Assembly (NCBI GenBank): GCA_963575745.1
Contig: CAUYUJ010016693.1
Location: 374,001 to 438,000 of the forward strand
Source: Prorocentrum cordatum
Taxonomy: Eukaryota > Sar > Dinophyceae > Prorocentrales > Prorocentraceae
Direction of reading: 5' to 3'
Length of the DNA stretch: 64,000 nucleotides
Part shown: positions 30,826 through 41,350 of the stretch, piece by piece
Layout of the letters: every line of letters starts with the position of its first letter
Position numbering within the stretch: position 1 is the stretch's first letter
Notes under the pieces: model-generated
What the model was told of the DNA's origin: nothing
Databases searched by the model: none
What the model saw: only the letters and a program-made list of their open reading frames with translations
Program-made: the position numbers and the translations under genes

Positions 30826-31210
30826 GTGAGGGGTGCGCCGAAATGGGAGTGGAACTGCATGCGGACCTTGCCACTGGGGCCTTCGGCGGAGCTCCCTATG
30901 GGGCCACGGAACGTGCGAGGGGTGTGTCGAAATGGGGGTTGAACTGCATGCGGACCCTGCCCCTGGGGCCGTCGGTGGAGCATCCTATGATGCCACGAAG
31001 CGTATGAGGGGTGCGCCAAAATGGAGGTGAAACTGCACGCGGACCCTGCCACTGAGGCTTTCGGCGGAGATCCCTATAGAGCCACGAAGCGTGTGGGTGC
31101 GCCAAAACGGAGGCAGCGGGAGGAGGACGGAAGGAGGGAAGGAGGGAGGGAGGGAACGCGGGGACCGTCTCTTCAAAACGAGGACCCAACACCACAGGAT
31201 GGTTGGGAAA
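30826..31210 (+). repeat. 88-base tandem array with AG-rich tail, locus B
   Basis: Three full units (30826, 30915, 31004) and a partial one at about 31093, joined directly to the last 102-base unit at GTGGCGTGAGG. It is followed by the same AG-rich run and CCAACACCACAGGATGG tail as locus A. Confidence 0.85.
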
Positions 31211-31214
31211 AACG

Positions 31215-31370
31215 CGACGCGTTTTTGTAGCTATTTTCTGCCCCTGTGGGCACTCGCCGGCTCTCGGGGCCGCCAAAAAACGACTTAGGATGGAAAACCG
31301 GCCCCAAGGAATGGGTCGAGACCTCCGGCGGTCGAGGTCATGAACAAATCATGACGTCGGGGGTCTGGGG
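31215..31370 (-). repeat. Dispersed repeat family R, minus copy
   Basis: The plus strand has GGGCACTCGCCGGCTCTCGG, AATGGGTCGAGACCTCCGGC and AATCATGACGTCGGGGGTCT, the reverse complement of family R. A partial piece in plus sense is at 31545-31620. Confidence 0.7.
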
Positions 31371-32539
31371 ACATCCTGGTGTTTCAGATCCGTGGGCTTC
31401 TGGAGGTCCCGACCCCGCCGCGCCCGCACGGGCTTCTCCCACAAGGTGAGACTCAAAGAATCCAACTGCCGTGTTGTGTAAAGAGGCCTTGAGGGAATCG
31501 GGACCCAGACCCCGAGGCTTTCTGGGGGGCGGGCTTCTCCAGCTGAGCCGTTTGTGACGGCCCCGGAGCCTGGGAAGGGCTCCGAGAGGCAGAACGACCT
31601 CAGTACCTCTCTGGTTGACCCACGAGGGGGTCCAGCGAAGAGGGGGTGGTGCAATAGATCTGGTGCAATAGATTTGTGGGGTTGCAATAGATTTGGGGTG
31701 TGCGATACATTCCCGTTCGCTGCTGGAATTTGGCGCGCAGTACATTAGTTGCAGTACGATACAATACGATATTATTTGACGCTATGCATTTGCGATCTAC
31801 TTGCCACGCATCTACTGCACAACCCCCTTTCAGCTGGACCCCCTCTTGGATCAGGAGGAAACACTTCTTCTCCGTGGCGAAAGATGGCCGCCGTGTTGCC
31901 TTCCACAGCCGTGAAACCGAAAACCCGTAGAGTGGAGGGGGCAAGACAGGGGGGGACACGCTCAGAGGGAGAATCATTGACCTGGAGTCGGCGATACATC
32001 GTCTCGAGATCGGCGCTAGGCCTCCTCCGACGGCGAAACGCTCCTGGGCGGCGATGTATTGGCTACAATGCTGGCGCCCGATGCGTGCCCCCTAAAAAAG
32101 TCCCCGGCCCCGAAATCTTTCGGGCCATAACTCGGGCCTCCGGTTGCCGTCCGGGACGATCCAGGCACCTCTGGAAGGCTCTCGGAGAGGCGCAGCTGCT
32201 GGAGAGCATCCCGAAGGCTGGAAAACCGCCGGGATCCGACGCGGTCGCCCTAGAACCTCGAGCCTCGAGCCTCGCTGCCCCCCTCGACCCCCTGGCCTCC
32301 CCCCCCTCCCCTCCGAGCACTGCCCCCCCTGTCCTCCCCCCCCCCCCCCTGACGGTGCCCCTGGTGGGGCCCTGCCAGGCCCTCGCGGGAGGAGGCCCCG
32401 CGGGAGGCCCACTGGGCAGCGGCCTCTCTGAGGCGCACGTCCGACGCGGACATCTCATGCGAGATGGCGGTGGACCAAGGAGTCCGGGGCGGAGCTTCGA
32501 GCCTTTCCCACCACGGTGGCCCCTTGAGCCCCCATCGGC

Positions 32540-32730
32540 CCGCGAGGGCCCTCCAGGAGGCCCCAGGAGGCCTCCAGAACGCCCCGCAGAAGCCCCCCAG
32601 AGGCCCCCTACGAGGCCCACCGAAAACCTCCCACACTCACATGCCCCCAAGAATTCGCCAAGAGGCCCCAGAGAGGCATCCCAAGAGACCCTCAGATTCA
32701 TCCAGGAGGCGCCTGACCCAAAATGTAACT
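32540..32730 (+). repeat. CCAAGAGGCCCC tract 4
   Basis: AGGAGGCCCCAGGAGGCCTC, CCAAGAATTCGCCAAGAGGC and CATCCCAAGAGACCC continue the quasi-periodic motif. The tract ends near GGGGCCGGCGGAATGGC (32765), shared with the edge at 39836. Confidence 0.6.
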
Positions 32731-32819
32731 TCTGCGATCGCTTCAAGCACTCGCTCCTTGTGGGGGCCGGCGGAATGGCGTGAGCCACCTGAAAACAATA
32801 ATGTGTGTTGTGGGGGGCG

Positions 32820-34260
32820 GTTCACAGAAAAAATGTCCGGATCTTCGGCTTCCGCTGCGCCTCGGCTTCGCCCGGACCGTCGACTGCCCGGGCGCGCCCG
32901 AGGAGGGCGGGAGCGAACGACAGAGAAGTAGCCTCCTGGCCAGGGGGCCGCTTCTCCAACCATCATCCCCAGCGCCGCCGCATGAGCACGACCCCGGGTA
33001 ACTTCGCCATCATAGTCCTGCACTCGTGTATCGTCGGACGCCCGACGAGGATACGGACAAAAATGCGCACGATGTCCAACAGCAACCGTTGGCCCAAGCC
33101 GACAGCGGCCGACGTTGGGCAGGCGGCCTTCTCTCAGAAGGACAGCGACCGCGGCAGTGCCGACGTGTTCAAGAATGAGCATGAACTGCTGCTGGACTTT
33201 GTCCCCGTCGTTTCGGACCTGCTCCGATCGTCTCGGGCACCGTCCCCCGAGCGGCGTGGCCAGAAAGCGGCCGCCGCGGAGCTGCCGTGAGATGCCCGGG
33301 CGTGCGCGCCGCCCGCGCGGGGCCGACGCGCACATGGCTCTCGCGTGCTCGTGCGGTGCCGGCCCATGGGAGGGAGGCCCGCGCCGGCGGGGCGGCAGCG
33401 CGCGCCTGGCCGCACCATGGGCAGCCCCCCGGCGGCCGCCTCGCTCTCCAGCTTCTCCTGCCCGGCCCGCGGGCAGGGGCCCGTCCCGCGCCCAGCGGAG
33501 GCCATCTTGCCAGTGGTTGCCGTCACCAGTGCTGGTGGTGGCCTGGGCCGTACCGGTGCCGTCCCAGGCACCATATGCCGCTGCCCTCCCCACGCTGTCG
33601 CCCTTTTGTTGGCCTCCTCGGAGGCCCTCGGCGCCGCCGTTGGATTCGCCTCACAATTTTGGTCGGAACGCACCCTGGGATCCGGGAGAGGTCCAGGGAG
33701 TAGCAGTACCTCTGTCCACTGCGCAAGTACGAACCTGGTCTGGATCACCTCAGACATAGAATTTGTCTCCTGATGCCTTCCTGGGATTGTCATCTCCTTC
33801 GAACTGCATTCCGTGACGTGTTCATCTTGCCGTTGCAGGCTGCTCGTCGTCCAGCCAGCAGATCATTGGCCAATCTCGTTGCTCTTCGGTGAAACAAGCG
33901 GGGGGGGGCGGGGGGCGGAGTGTTGGACCCCAGGGAAACGTTAAAGCTTGGGCGGGGTGAGGCACGTCGGGGCGAGGGTGCGCCACGATTGCCATAGTAC
34001 CCGCGCAAATACAAGCATGTGGCGCCCCCACCCCCCGACGCACGATCCTTAACGTTACCGAGGGAAGGGGGAGTATCCTGGTAACGACTTACGCAGCTTG
34101 GGTAATATAACGATTTCTCCTCCCCCATGACCCCCCCCCTCCTCCTCCCCTTGGGATGCAAATCCTGGGAGGCCTGCGTAAGAGCGACCAGACGCTGTGA
34201 GACACGATTGGGGGGCAACCGAATTGAATGCAGACCAGATCATGCCCATCATCAAGCCCG
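32820..34260. other. GC-rich stretch, no supported gene
   Basis: A minus ORF of 318 residues (33593-32637) is open but largely Arg/Gly/Pro-rich. Its most protein-like part is QQQFMLILEHVGTAAVAVLL (about 33140-33210). No family or consistent frame supports a gene. From 33780 to 34200 only poly-C/G runs and short GC-rich words are seen. Confidence 0.3.
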
Positions 34261-34267
34261 AGCAGGT

Positions 34268-34375
34268 TAGACTAAGCTGGATCGAGTGGAATTTAGCGGG
34301 ATTGTGCCGGTATTCGACCAAGGAAATACCAGCGCCGATGCTGAATTCCACCTACCCGGAGTTGCATCCAAACTC
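34268..34375 (+). repeat. Dispersed repeat family T, copy 2
   Basis: AATACCAGCGCCGATGCTGA then CCACCTACCCGGAGTTGCAT, the counterpart of 19500-19580. A CTC-rich tract follows at 34390-34510. Confidence 0.4.
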
Positions 34376-34389
34376 CTCGTCACCCTCCC

Positions 34390-34512
34390 ACTTGTTCTCT
34401 TCCTCCTCCTCCTCGTGGTGCTGCTCCTCCTGCTCATGCTCCTTTCCTCCTGCTCCTCCTGCTCTTCCTCCTCCTCCTCCTCCTCTTCCTCCTCCTCCTC
34501 CGCCCCTCCTCC
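34390..34512 (+). repeat. CTC/CTG-rich microsatellite
   Basis: CTCCTCCTCCTC and TCCTGCTCCTCCTGC runs. From 34520 to 36230 no gene is recognised; 35165-35275 is another CTC/CCCC-rich stretch. Confidence 0.85.
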
Positions 34513-36330
34513 TTGCGAACAACTCCTCGTCGCACCGCCAGGCGGCATGTCCGCGGGGCGGGCCCGGCGCGACTCACCTGCGAGTTCTTGGCCACTCGTG
34601 GCCATGACGCTGTAGGCCTGCAACAGCTACAAGGATGGAGGGCGAACCGACTACAACATGTATCTCTCGCCTTTGTGCCGCGCTCATCCGTCTGAAAGTC
34701 CGAGCGAATACACGGATACAGGGCGTTCCATGTTAAAAATGCGGCCCTCTCCTCAGCGCAGAGCTCTTCAGTCTTTATTAGATGTGAGATCACTGTACTA
34801 CGCGGAATTGAGAGCGGATATGTTGTCAACATGTGGCTTTCGCATCAGCGCCACACTCATTCGTGTTAAAGCATTCAACTGTACACCGATGGATGGCGGT
34901 CAGTCGTCAAAGTGTGAATGTCACCTTGGCGCCGCCTACTGTCGTGTTCAAGGCATCCAACAGCTACACGGGTTTCTCTTCAAACTGGTGCACTGGCTTG
35001 AGATCTCATCAGCACGTATGTCCCGAATGGTAGCAGTTCCATGGAGCGCTCGTCTTTCACGGGGGTCGCTCCGTCAGTGACAAGTAAGGCATGTGGGGAG
35101 TTCAGCTGCGGGAGCTGGCGGGAGGATGTATTGCACAGTCGCTGGCTCATCCAGCGCTTATTCAGGACGTCCTTCTCCTCCTCCTCCTGGTCCTCCTACT
35201 CCTCCTCCTCCGCCCCCTCCCTCCTATGTTCTGCCCCGCCCCCCACCCCCCTCCCCTGCCCCCCCCCCTCCGATACGTCCTAAGCTGGGACCCCTTCCTG
35301 CCCTCCCCCTCCCTCCACAGCGCAGTGCCCCTGGGCGTGCTACTGGGGCGCCCTGAGGAGAGGGAAGACGAGTTGATCGATTCATTCAAGAATTGCAGCG
35401 TCTCATGCACCTCACGTGCGACGGCTGATTGGTAGGACTTCCTGGGTTACTGCTAAGGAAGAAGAGGAGCAACAGGAGGGAATTGAGGAGCGGCTTCCCA
35501 CGAGCCCGAAGCCGTCCGTCCGGGGGCGAGCGGCCAGCCCTCGTCGCCCCGGGCCCTTTGCTCTGGAGGCGCGCTCTGCACTTTCTGCTGGCGCGGACCT
35601 GCTTCACGGACAGGCGGCCTGCCACGTGGACGGACAACCACCGAGGACCCGCTGGAGCCCGGCCAGGTAGGCTGGAAGGGGCCTCAGCCCACCGAGCGGG
35701 ACACCGCCGAGACCGCAATTCGATGGCGATGGTGTTGACTAAGTGGGGATCGCGAGAGATGTGGAGAGGTGCAGGATCCTCCATCGCTCCCCGCCGCCGC
35801 GGCCTCCTCCTCCTCCTTGAGACAAGACTGACCCTTCGCCAGCGCCAAACCTGCCCGGCGGCGCCCAGTCCTTCATATCCTTCATCTTTTTCTCCATGTC
35901 CGCTGCCCCCCGCTGCGGGTGGCTACGCACCGAAGTGAAAAAAACACGCATCATGAGGTCTAGCATCTAGCAGCAGCAGAGGGAGCATAGCGGGAGGAAG
36001 ACGACGACGAGGAAAGGGTGCGGGGACTTCCCTGCTGCCTTTCCTCAAGTCTGTGTTTGGGTAAAGAGGACGTAGGGAGACCGTACGCGTCAAATTGGCA
36101 GATCCATCATCGGCGCAGTTCGTCTGCTCACCTTGACGGCTGTACTGAACTGTGCCTTGCCCCGAGCTGGTCGGAGAAGGGCCATGCCTGAGCGAAGAAA
36201 CTAGAGGTACTCCTAGATGGTGTCCGAGTAAATGGGGTCAGAGGATCGCGCCGCATCGTCGTCGCATCACCGATGTATCGGCGATGCATTGGCGACATCG
36301 GCGGGGAGGAGATCGCGCTCTACATCGAGC

Positions 36331-36356
36331 CGCATCGCCGATGCATCGGCGATGCG
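36331..36356. repeat. 26-base perfect palindrome
   Basis: Centred on ATGCAT, with arms CGCATCGCCGATG. It sits in a 120-base block of repeated CATCGGCGATG-like words (36245-36370). It could form a cruciform or be a binding site for a dimeric protein. Confidence 0.9.
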
Positions 36357-36657
36357 ACGCGATCCCCCGACCCCATCTACCATGACCCCAAGCGGTAGGC
36401 CTAGATTGGAGGAGGAGTGAGACAACCTTCCTCCCTCCCTGGATCTCTACCCCTTGTTCCGCAATTTCCGTGCCGGTCCTCAATGGCCTCACCCCTCTGC
36501 CGCCCGCGGCCTTCCGATGCTCGCGGGGTCTTGCGGCGGCAAGCGCGCGGCTTTCCAGATCTGCTGGCGAGCCCGCCCCGTCGTAGATGTTGCCATGGGT
36601 CTTGTCGTACTCCTGCCGGTCGGGAACTTTTGCTTATCGTCTCGCCGCGGCGGCCCC

Positions 36658-36826
36658 GGCGACACGCTACCCCTGGCGAGCGGATCGTGTCGCTCTGCTG
36701 CGCGGGGCAGGAGGCTGGGATAGGCCCAGGACGTGGACACATGCGGACTGGGAAGGTGGATAACGTGTCGCGCCAAAGCGTGGTGGGCCAGAACTGGTGG
36801 AGCGACACGCTGTCCCACAGCAACCG
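36658..36826 (+). repeat. Dispersed repeat family S, copy 2
   Basis: GGCGACACGCTACCCCTGGC, GGATCGTGTCGCTCTGCTGC, AACGTGTCGCGCCAAAGCGT and GCGACACGCTGTCCC occur in the same order as at 14475-14655. Confidence 0.7.
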
Positions 36827-36829
36827 ACA

Positions 36830-38030
36830 GCATTCTTTCCCTCATGAAGGCACCTCCTAGCAGGCTTCCCCTGCACTTGCTCTAGTGGACACCGTCGCGA
36901 TGTCGCAACCATAGCACGCACACGAATCACAGGAGGCCCTGGTCAAATGAAGCGAGCAGAGACACCGCTGCACGGTGATGTTGCTTATGATGTGCGGGAC
37001 GCATACGCACCAGGGTGGCAGAATCTCGTGCGCGTTCCTGATCGGGCCCCTATGGATACGCAATCGCTGGGACTGGACTCCTCCTCCTCCTTTTCTTCGC
37101 CCTCTTCCTCCTCCACATCGCCCTCCGCCCGTGACGAGCCTCGATTAACAAATCCTGCCACAATGTGGGGCTGTCTCATGCGAAGCCAGCACAAACCACT
37201 CAGACACAAACAGATACCTGAAGGCACCAACAAAAACCAACAGAGACCAGCAGACAGCAGCGACACCACGGGCACCCCAAGGGGGAGCCGCCAGGGGGAA
37301 TGACACTTGCCCGTGCTCGTGCAGATTGTGGGGATCGATCGAGGCGCTTGGTTTGCACATCTGCCGCCTCTCCTTTCGAAGCCCCATCCTCATCGCGATG
37401 CAACCAGCATCACCTTTGGGACTTGGCCATCCCAAGGGTGAGCCGCGAGGGCTTAGCATAGAACGGCATAAAGAAGGTCGCTTACGGCGGCAAAGAGAAG
37501 CAAAGAGGAGCGCCGACACTCGGACTAGCACATGGTCAGTCTCCACTCGCGAGTATAATTGAGCACGCTCGGTACTCACAGAGGAAAGTGTTAGAAAATG
37601 AGATACACCTATGGGGATCCCCGCGTCGAGTAAATCGATACAGCCTGAGCTTGCCGTTGTCCTCCTCCCCTATCCCCCTGCTCTCCTGCAGGCCTCACAA
37701 GTTTGGGAAGCAAGCAAATCGCCTTTCCCTGCCTTGCTGCCTCACCCCCTTCCAGCTTATCGTCCAGCTACTGGCCCCGCGACGCAACGATTAGAACGCA
37801 TCATGGATCGGCCTGACGCTGTGTACGCCGAAAAACCTAAAACGCACATGAAAACGCAAGGGCCTCTCCAAGTCAGCTGACGGCCCGAGAATCTTCTACT
37901 CGAGGCGCAAAAGAACCCAGCAGCGTACCACCGCTGCCGAGACACGAAGCCTCCAGGCCAAAAACGCGAGAGCAACACGCTGACGAGCTATGAACGGCAA
38001 CGTGCCATCGATACGCTTCCCCTCTCCGCA
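36830..38030. other. No supported gene
   Basis: ORFs on both strands without domains. There is a CTCCTCC/TCTTCG-rich patch at 37078-37125 and a short CACCAACAAAAACCAACAGA stretch. Nothing repeated elsewhere was noticed. Confidence 0.4.
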
Positions 38031-38067
38031 AATACTGACCGGAAGAAGAGAAAACTGCAGAAACATC

Positions 38068-38211
38068 AAATTTTGGAGGTCCAAGCGGAGATTTGGGATC
38101 TGCGCCAGACCCCCCTCCGTGGCGCGCGGGGCGCGCAAGGCGCGGCGCCAGAGGCGCCACCAGGGGGCGCCTGCACAGATCCACAAAGACCGCGCGGAGC
38201 TCCGAAAACTT
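38068..38211 (-). mobile_element. Introner-like palindromic element, copy C
   Basis: A 144-base inverted repeat with arms AAATTTTGGAGGTCC... and AAGTTTTCGGAGCTCC... (reverse complement), GGATCTGCGCCAG and CTGTGCAGGCGCC cores, and a GC-rich centre. On the minus strand it is preceded by GTGAACATAAG and followed by TTTTCTCTTCTTCCGGTCAG, so a 185-base intron (38219-38035) can be drawn. CAGGAT upstream and CAGTAT downstream could be a degraded target duplication. No flanking exon is recognised. Confidence 0.65.
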
Positions 38212-38898
38212 ATGTTCACGCATCCTGCTCTGTCTTGGGGACCGGCCCTCTTCGAACCATCCCTCGCCTGGCGGCTACACCACATCGCTACGTCTCCAAT
38301 CCGAGGATGTGCAGAGCGAGCTCGGCAGGAGGGAGGGAAGCGGAGGCACAAGGAGTCTCGAGCTCCAAGGGAGGAGAGGGCACGCGAGCGACAACACTGC
38401 TCGCCGGGCAGTAAGTTCGAAATGCTAGCTGGCCGCTCTGCGGCTTGCATGCACATCCTACTAGGACGGGCGACGTGGATCTTGATGAATGGTCGGGGAC
38501 CTCCCATATGAGACCGCTATATTAATATTCGTCCCAAGATTTCGTCGCAGCCCAGCGCAGTCCGTGGAGACGGTGTCACGTGCCTTGTCGGAGGGCCTCG
38601 GAGCCAATTTGCGGGGACGTCCAAGAAGAGGGGTTTGCAAATCATGGCAAGGGACATGTGCGCGGCCCAGGGGCGGCCAATGGACGCATCGAAATGAGAA
38701 GAGGGGGCCATGAAATCAGGAATGATCATGGCTCCAGCCGTGATGTCCCCCCAATACACCCTCCGTGAAAAAAAACATACTGTTTCAGGCCGTGTCGAAG
38801 AGCTGTATGGGGGACTTCACTGGAGGCAATTGTTCATCCCGGGACCGTCCAAAACGGCCACTGGAGGCCAACAACGACGATCAACCAGAGGCGACGAA

Positions 38899-38938
38899 AA
38901 TAACAAATCGACGATTTAAGTCGCATCACGTTCGGCTA
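38899..38938 (+). repeat. 40-base direct repeat, left copy
   Basis: Begins AATAACAAATCGACGATTTA and ends CACGTTCGGCTA. It differs from 39864-39903 at one base. The pair brackets the CCAAGAGGCCCC-bearing segment. Confidence 0.9.
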
Positions 38939-39863
38939 GTTCGCGCGCGCGGGGCGGCCCCTGGGGGTCCCCGGACGAAAAGTACCCCGGCAAGGTCCCG
39001 GCAAGTCCCCGGCAAGTCCCCGGCAAGTCCCCGGCAAGGTCCCGGCAAGGTCGGGCCAGAGATGCCGGAGTTCTGTTTCGGAGTCCAAGAGGGCTCCAGA
39101 TCGGTCCAAGAGGGCCCCGAGAAGCTTTCTAGACGGTCCAAGAGAGGCCCGAGACAGCCAAAGATCGCCCGAAGACGCCCCAGATGGCCCCAAGACAGCC
39201 CAAGAGGCCTCCAAGACGCTCCAAGGGCCTTCCAAGAGGCCTCCGAAGAGGGCCCCAAGTTGCCAAAATCGTTGATTTTCATTGGTTTTTTCTATGTTTT
39301 TTTGCGTTCTGGCCTTTTCGCTTCCGGACGCTCCAAGAGGGCCCAAGAGGCCTTCAAGACTGCTCCAAGACGGCCCACGAGGCTCCCAAGACGGCCCCGG
39401 AGCGGCCCAAGAGCGCCCCCCAGACGGCCCAAGTGCTGCCCAAGGCGGACCAAGAGGCCCCAAGACGGGCCCAAGAGGGGCTCAAGAAGGGAACCGAGAA
39501 CTGAAAAATCGAGCCCTCCGCCCCAGAAGGCGCCCAGGACCCCGAAAGAGGCCCCAAGAGACTCTCCAAGACACCCCCAAGACGCCCCAATAAGCTCCCG
39601 TGAGGCCCCAAGAGGACCAACAACGTCAGGCCCCAGGCCCCAAGAGGACCAACAAATACCGCCAAGAGCCCGCCGAAAGCCCCCCAAGAGACCGTCACGA
39701 GAGCTCAGGAGGCCCCCTGGAGGCCTCCCGAGTTCTCCAAGAGGCCTAAAAAGAGGCGCCAAGAGGCCCCAAACGGCCCCACCGAGGCTCCAAGAGGCCA
39801 CGAACGCGCAAGCAAACGCCTGCGATGGCACAATACGGGCCGGCGGAATGAGCGAAGCGATTG
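38939..39863 (+). mobile_element. 925-base insertion bearing CCAAGAGGCCCC tract 5
   Basis: It starts GTTCGCGCGCGCGGGGCGG, has a short (GGCAAGTCCCC) array at about 38993-39050, then 650 bases of CCAAGAGGCCCC/AAGACGGCCC words about every 11 bases, and ends GGGCCGGCGGAATGAGCGAA. Its start resembles 56177 (TTCGCGCCCGCGTGGCGGCC) and its end resembles 32762, so it looks like a discrete dispersed element. The flanking 40-base direct repeats are the likely insertion duplication. Confidence 0.55.
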
Positions 39864-39903
39864 AATAACAAATCGACGATTTAGGTCGCATCACGTTCGG
39901 CTA
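39864..39903 (+). repeat. 40-base direct repeat, right copy
   Basis: Right partner of 38899-38938. Its last five bases are the first five of MITE family 2 copy 2, so the insertion struck the edge of that MITE. Confidence 0.9.
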
Positions 39904-40075
39904 CACGCAAGAGTGACCCCTAGGCAAGAGTGACCTGCGGTGTGCGGCTTTGGGGGGTGCGGGTGAGCTAAACACAAGCGCGCAAACTGCTTCTAGCGCA
40001 GAGTACTCGCCCATCGGGGAACCCCAGTGGGCCCGCACCAGAGGTCACTCTTGCGAAGGGTCACTCCTACGTGTA
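39899..40075. mobile_element. MITE family 2 (CAAGAGTGACC ends), copy 2
   Basis: The left arm GGCTACACGCAAGAGTGACC then CTAGGCAAGAGTGACCT is mirrored at the right by AGGTCACTCTTGCGAAGG then GTCACTCCTACGTGTA. Arms are about 36 bases and the element about 177 bases, without ORF. It shares arms and inner motifs (GTGCGGCTTT, CCCATCGGGG) with copy 1 at 10381. Confidence 0.7.
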
Positions 40076-40599
40076 ATCGATACTTGCCCAGGGCAATGCA
40101 GTCGTCACGCCCTGGCTGGCCTCCCCATGACACCAACTCTGAGGAAGACCTCTCTCGCGCGCGAGAGCACGCGGTCTGGTTCGGGACCCGTTCCCGGTCC
40201 TGGCACCCATTCGGCGCAGCCTCCCCGGAAAAGCACGGCGTCATGAGGCCGTGTGGTTCCTTCAGGGCTTGACAGCTTTTCGCCGATCGGCTTGAGGGGA
40301 TCAAGCCGGACCCAAGAATGCAAAATCCATGATTCCCGTTCAGATTAAAAAAAAACGTTTCGTAGTCTCCGTCGTCGTCGCCGTCGGGTCGGCGGCACTG
40401 GCCATAAGGCCTTGGCAGTCAAGGCAAATGCAGCTAAATCGAATACATGTGAATCCATGCCAATTCTGGCAAATCCAAGTAAATCCAAAGATCTCCAAGG
40501 AAATTTGGAGCACATCGTGGCCTCTCCAGCGCGAGTCGAGGGGCGGCAGAAGTCGTTAAGCCCTGACTGAGCGATGTGAGGCCTCACTTCGTCACCCGC

Positions 40600-41350
40600 C
40601 AGAGGTCAGGATGACATGAGCTCACCAACACTCTGGGAGGGGCTCTTTCGGGAGAATGTCTGCTCACTCCTGGAGGTCTCTCGCCCTGGCGGAGCCGATG
40701 CCCGGTCGGCGGTTCGGCAGCTGCGCCTCTGAACGCGTCGCCAGATCTCGCTGCGACGCAAGGCCGGGGAAGCCGACAGACATTCAGCGGCCAGAAGATG
40801 TCGGGCGAACGTGACCGAGGCTCGGGCCACCGAGTCGGGTGAGGTGGAGAGAGGGATGGGGCTCGATGCATACAGCACGTCGGTTGGTCGACCGAGGAGC
40901 TCGGCGCACAGAGGCCCCAGCTGCCCAACCTGTGGGGCGCTGGGGCGTCTGTACGCCGTACTCATTCGCCAAACTCCTTGGCCCCCAGGGCGGCCAAAAG
41001 AAGTGGTGTGTACACCGAGCCCTCCGAGACTCTCCCTCAGACTGTGGCCAGCGATCGCCCCAGCTCTGGTTAAACCCTCCCCCGCGTGTTGGGGCGAGGG
41101 GCGAGGGGCTGAAAAAGCAACTTGTTTTGCCTTGTCGCCTGTTCGCGTGGCGCTCTGTGATGGGTGGCGACAAGCCGGACTCGGAGCCAGCAGCAACGGA
41201 GCAGGCGGAGAAGGCGCTCGCTACGGCCATCAGGGGGTGCAAGAACGAACGTGTCAAATGCTGGAGAAAACGTCTACAGGCCGACGGGTTTGGGAAACCA
41301 CGGCGGCCTGGATCCGTAACGCAGTCAGCACGTACCACAACGTAGCTGTG
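40600..41350 (+). pseudogene. LINE 2 region upstream of RT, decayed
   Basis: Frame 40839-41345 ends with SEPAATEQAEKALATAIRGC then KNERVKCWRKRLQADGFG, a helical, basic linker of the kind found before the RT domain. Around 40620 another piece reads TLWEGLFRENVCSLLEVSRP. No endonuclease motifs were found, so the element is 5' incomplete or too decayed. Confidence 0.4.

Noticed and set aside
29559-31007. 482-residue plus ORF over the 102-base array
   Set aside because: Overlapping frames on both strands are open because the modal period is divisible by three. No domain, and the ORF runs on into the unrelated 88-base array.
33593-33760. Bacterial-type promoters and ribosome binding sites in general
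   Set aside because: AGGAGG words are frequent only because of GGA microsatellites, and the genome is eukaryotic.
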